Assembly (NCBI GenBank): GCA_028703745.1
Contig: JAQVME010000073.1
Coordinates: 1-6,720, forward strand
DNA length: 6,720 nucleotides
Direction: 5' to 3'
Source: Clostridia bacterium
GTDB lineage: Bacteria > Bacillota > Clostridia > Christensenellales > DTU072
Shown here: positions 4,038 to 6,720 of the stretch, piece after piece
Position numbering within the stretch: position 1 is the first letter of the stretch
Layout of the letters: each line of letters opens with the position of its first letter
Position numbers and translations under genes: made by a program
Notes under the pieces: generated by a model
What the model was told of the DNA's origin: nothing
Databases searched by the model: none
The model's input: the letters and a program-made list of their open reading frames with translations, nothing else

Positions 4038-6713
4038 ATGGGTATATTCACCAAATTATTTGTGAGAGAAAAGGAGCGCCAGCTCAAAAAGCTGTCGGCA
4101 ACCGCAGACCTGGTTGAGGAGCTTGAAGAAAAATATCAGGCTATGGACGACGCCACGCTCTCTCATCAGACAGTCGTTTTGAAGGAAAGATGCGCCGGCG
4201 GCGAAACGCTGGAGGCACTGCTTCCCGACGCCTTTGCCGTGGTGCGCGAAGCCAGCAAACGCGTGCTGGCTATGCGGCACTTCTATGTCCAGCTTATCGG
4301 CGGCATCGTTTTGCATCAAGGCAGAATAGCCGAAATGAAAACCGGCGAAGGCAAAACCCTCGTAGCCACTCTTCCGGCATATTTGAACGCGCTTGCGGGC
4401 AAGGGCGTGCATATCGTCACCGTCAACGACTATTTGGCAAGGCGCGACGCCGAATGGATGGGAAAGGTCTTCAAATTCCTCGGTATGAGCGTGGGTTGTA
4501 TACTCCACGACATGGATTTCGCCGCAAAAAAGCAAGCCTACGCTTGCGATATCACCTATGCCACCAACAACGAAATGGGCTTCGATTATCTCCGCGATAA
4601 TATGGCTACCTCGCTTGAACACGTCATGCAGAGAGGTCACTCGTTCGCCATAATCGACGAGGTAGACTCCATCTTAATCGACGAGGCAAGAACGCCGCTT
4701 ATTATTTCGGCTCCGGCGGGACAGTCCTCACAGATTTATTCCGATGTGCAACGCTTCATAAAGACCCTGCGCGAGGACGACTACGTCATGGACGAGAAGG
4801 ACAAGCACATTTACCTGTCCGAAGCCGGCGTGGAAAAGGCCGAGAGATTTTTCAAAATAGAAAATCTAGGTGATGCCGACAATGCCGAACTGAGTACGAG
4901 GATAAACTCCGCTCTCCGCGCCAATTTCTTAATGTCACGTGACAAGGATTATATCGTCGACTCCGACGAAGTCATAATAGTTGACGAATTTACCGGCCGA
5001 AAGATGGCTGGGAGACGCTTTTCCGAAGGTCTTCATCAGGCAATAGAAGCCAAAGAAAGCGTAAAAATAAAAAAAGAGAACAAAACTATTGCCACCATTA
5101 CCTTCCAAAATCTGTTCAGGCTTTACGGCAAGTTGTCGGGTATGACAGGCACGGCAATGACTGAGGAAGCCGAATTTAAGGGCATCTACAATCTTGACGT
5201 TGTCGAAATCCCCACTCATCTCGACATGATAAGAGACGACGAGCCGGACAAGATATATCTTACTTTGGAGCGAAAATACGGCGCCGTAATAGAAGAAATA
5301 GCAACCACCAACGCCAAGGGGCAGCCCCTGCTTGTAGGCACCATCGACGTAGACGTGTCCGAGCACCTTTCAAAACTGCTCACAAAGCGGCGCATCCCCC
5401 ACAACGTACTCAACGCAAAAAGCAATCAGGAGGAAGCCGAAATAATTGCCCAGGCGGGCAGAGTCGGCACCGTAACTATTGCCACAAATATGGCTGGCAG
5501 AGGCACGGATATCTTGCTCGGCGGCAATCCCGAATACCTGGCACGGCAAAGACTTATTAAAGAAGGCTTCTCCGACGAATTAATAAACGTCGCCATGGCT
5601 TATAACACGCTGAGCGACGAAGCAGAAATAAGAGCCAGACAGCGGTTCTTTGAATTAAAAGAAGAATATAAGCAGCAGACCGATAAAGAAAAAGCCGAAG
5701 TCAAAAAGCTCGGCGGACTGCGCGTAATAGGCACCGAAAGACACGAGGCGCGCCGTATAGACAACCAGCTGCGTGGTCGTTCCGGCAGACAGGGCGACGA
5801 GGGCAGCTCGTGCTTCTATCTTTCTTTCGAGGACGAATTGCTGCGCCGCTTCGGTGGCGACCGTATGAAGTCTATGATGGGCGGACTGATGAAGGACGAG
5901 GATGCCGTTATTCAGATGCCCATTATTTCACGCCAAATAGAAGCGGCGCAAAAACGCTGCGAGGACGCCAACTTTGAGCGCAGAAAATACGTGCTGAACT
6001 ATGATGACGTCATGAACAAGCAAAGGCAGCTGATATACACCCAGCGCAACGATGTGCTGAAGGGCGCAGACGTGCACGGACAAGTGACAAAGTATATTCC
6101 CGCAGTCATAGAAAGCATAGTAAACGAGTACGTGGATTTTTCTTCGGGTGACGAAAAGAGCGTCGATTATGAAGCCTTCAACCGCGCGCTTGAACAAAGA
6201 GTGCTAAAACCCGGCACAAACCTTATCACCGAAGAGCTTTGCGGACACCTCAGCTACAACAGAATTCTCGACACCGTCGAAACCGAGGTAACAAAGCAAT
6301 ACGAAGAAAAAATTGCCTACGCCGAAGAAAACGGCATAGATTTCAAGTCCACCGAACGCAACGTGCTGCTCAACCAGGTTGACAAGCATTGGATGGACCA
6401 CATCGATGCTATGGACATACTCCGCAAGGGTATAGGGCTGCGCGGCTACGGACAAAAAGACCCCGTACTCGAATACCGACGCGAAGGCTTCGAAATGTTC
6501 GACGACATGATAGAGTCCATACAAAAAAGCGTTTCAATTATGCTGTGTAAGCTCGACGTTCATCAGGTAGTCGAACGCAGAAACGCGTATATGGCTTACC
6601 AGCAGGCGCAAAAAAGCCGCGTCACCGTACGCAACGAGTCAGCCGCGATAGGTCGGAACTCTCCCTGCCCCTGCGGTTCGGGCAAAAAGTATAAAAACTG
6701 CTGCGGAGGCTGA
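4038..6713 (+). CDS. secA: Protein translocase motor ATPase SecA
   Basis: SecA is the cytoplasmic ATPase that binds the SecYEG channel and pushes unfolded preproteins across the membrane. All landmarks are present in 891 residues, a normal length: N-terminal MGIFTKLF; Walker A TGEGKT at 102-107 with Lys106; DYLARRDAEWMG at 131-142; Walker B/DEAD-type IIDEVDSILIDEARTPLI at 205-222; the preprotein-crosslinking region about 225-370; LSGMTGTA at 366-373; NBD2 motifs TNMAGRGTDILLGG at 483-496 and GTERHEARRIDNQLRGRSGR at 565-584; the scaffold and helical-wing region with NYDDVMNKQR at 654-663; and HWMDHIDAMD at 784-793. The tail carries CPCGSGKKYKNCC at 877-889 with Cys877, 879, 888 and 889, the zinc site that contacts SecB or ribosomes in other bacteria. 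NBD2 has an insert at about 498-556 as in many Clostridia and Actinobacteria. It is transcribed divergently from the amino-acid operon, behind its own promoter. In Bacillota prfB often follows secA, but only 7 bases remain here. Confidence 0.99.
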   Translation: MGIFTKLFVREKERQLKKLSATADLVEELEEKYQAMDDATLSHQTVVLKERCAGGETLEALLPDAFAVVREASKRVLAMRHFYVQLIGGIVLHQGRIAEMKTGEGKTLVATLPAYLNALAGKGVHIVTVNDYLARRDAEWMGKVFKFLGMSVGCILHDMDFAAKKQAYACDITYATNNEMGFDYLRDNMATSLEHVMQRGHSFAIIDEVDSILIDEARTPLIISAPAGQSSQIYSDVQRFIKTLREDDYVMDEKDKHIYLSEAGVEKAERFFKIENLGDADNAELSTRINSALRANFLMSRDKDYIVDSDEVIIVDEFTGRKMAGRRFSEGLHQAIEAKESVKIKKENKTIATITFQNLFRLYGKLSGMTGTAMTEEAEFKGIYNLDVVEIPTHLDMIRDDEPDKIYLTLERKYGAVIEEIATTNAKGQPLLVGTIDVDVSEHLSKLLTKRRIPHNVLNAKSNQEEAEIIAQAGRVGTVTIATNMAGRGTDILLGGNPEYLARQRLIKEGFSDELINVAMAYNTLSDEAEIRARQRFFELKEEYKQQTDKEKAEVKKLGGLRVIGTERHEARRIDNQLRGRSGRQGDEGSSCFYLSFEDELLRRFGGDRMKSMMGGLMKDEDAVIQMPIISRQIEAAQKRCEDANFERRKYVLNYDDVMNKQRQLIYTQRNDVLKGADVHGQVTKYIPAVIESIVNEYVDFSSGDEKSVDYEAFNRALEQRVLKPGTNLITEELCGHLSYNRILDTVETEVTKQYEEKIAYAEENGIDFKSTERNVLLNQVDKHWMDHIDAMDILRKGIGLRGYGQKDPVLEYRREGFEMFDDMIESIQKSVSIMLCKLDVHQVVERRNAYMAYQQAQKSRVTVRNESAAIGRNSPCPCGSGKKYKNCCGG

Positions 6714-6720
6714 CACTTGA

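Noticed and set aside
4056..4640. Minus-strand open frame of 194 codons within secA
   Set aside because: It is fully antisense to the SecA NBD1 coding sequence, and its translation shows no recognisable domain.
1..6720. Mobile element, CRISPR array, tRNA/rRNA, toxin-antitoxin or phage defence genes
   Set aside because: I looked on both strands. All coding space is accounted for by five conserved housekeeping or metabolic genes, and no terminal repeats, spacer arrays or tRNA-like cloverleaf sequences are visible.

Overview
This window is a compact stretch of bacterial chromosome made almost entirely of recognisable conserved genes. A SecA with a C-terminal zinc motif and a clostridial-style insert in its second nucleotide-binding domain, purine-rich GGAGG-type ribosome binding sites, and short TTGACx/TATAAx promoters all suggest a Bacillota member, most likely an uncultured Clostridia-type lineage with intermediate GC. 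That assignment is inferred from protein style, not from a marker gene.

Left part (1 to 3732): four genes read leftward on the minus strand in one tight cluster. In transcription order they are a fold-type I PLP aminotransferase (2542-3732), tyrosyl-tRNA synthetase tyrS (1322-2539), a YigZ/IMPACT-family protein (705-1322) and a branched-chain amino acid aminotransferase ilvE (679 down to the left edge, C-terminus outside the window). The junctions are a 2-bp gap, a 1-bp TAATG overlap and a 25-bp gap, so the cluster looks like one translationally coupled operon. The theme is amino-acid metabolism and tRNA charging, with the YigZ protein as the poorly understood partner.

Middle (3733 to 4037): a 305-bp AT-rich divergent intergenic region. 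It holds a good candidate sigma-A promoter at each end: TTGCCT-17-TATAAT for the leftward operon and TTGACG-17-TATAAA for the rightward gene. Between them lie a perfect 15-bp operator-like palindrome and a short helically phased direct repeat. I see no riboswitch, T-box, RNA gene or convincing small ORF there.

Right part (4038 to 6713): a full-length secA (891 codons) reading rightward, with all motor motifs and the C-terminal zinc-binding tail intact. It ends 7 bases before the right edge.

I found no mobile element, CRISPR array, phage gene, tRNA or rRNA, and no clear previously undescribed system. The points most worth a second look are the architecture of the leftward operon, the apparent lack of a T-box before a tyrS/ilvE operon, a small hairpin joining the yigZ stop codon to the ilvE ribosome binding site, and the intergenic palindrome.
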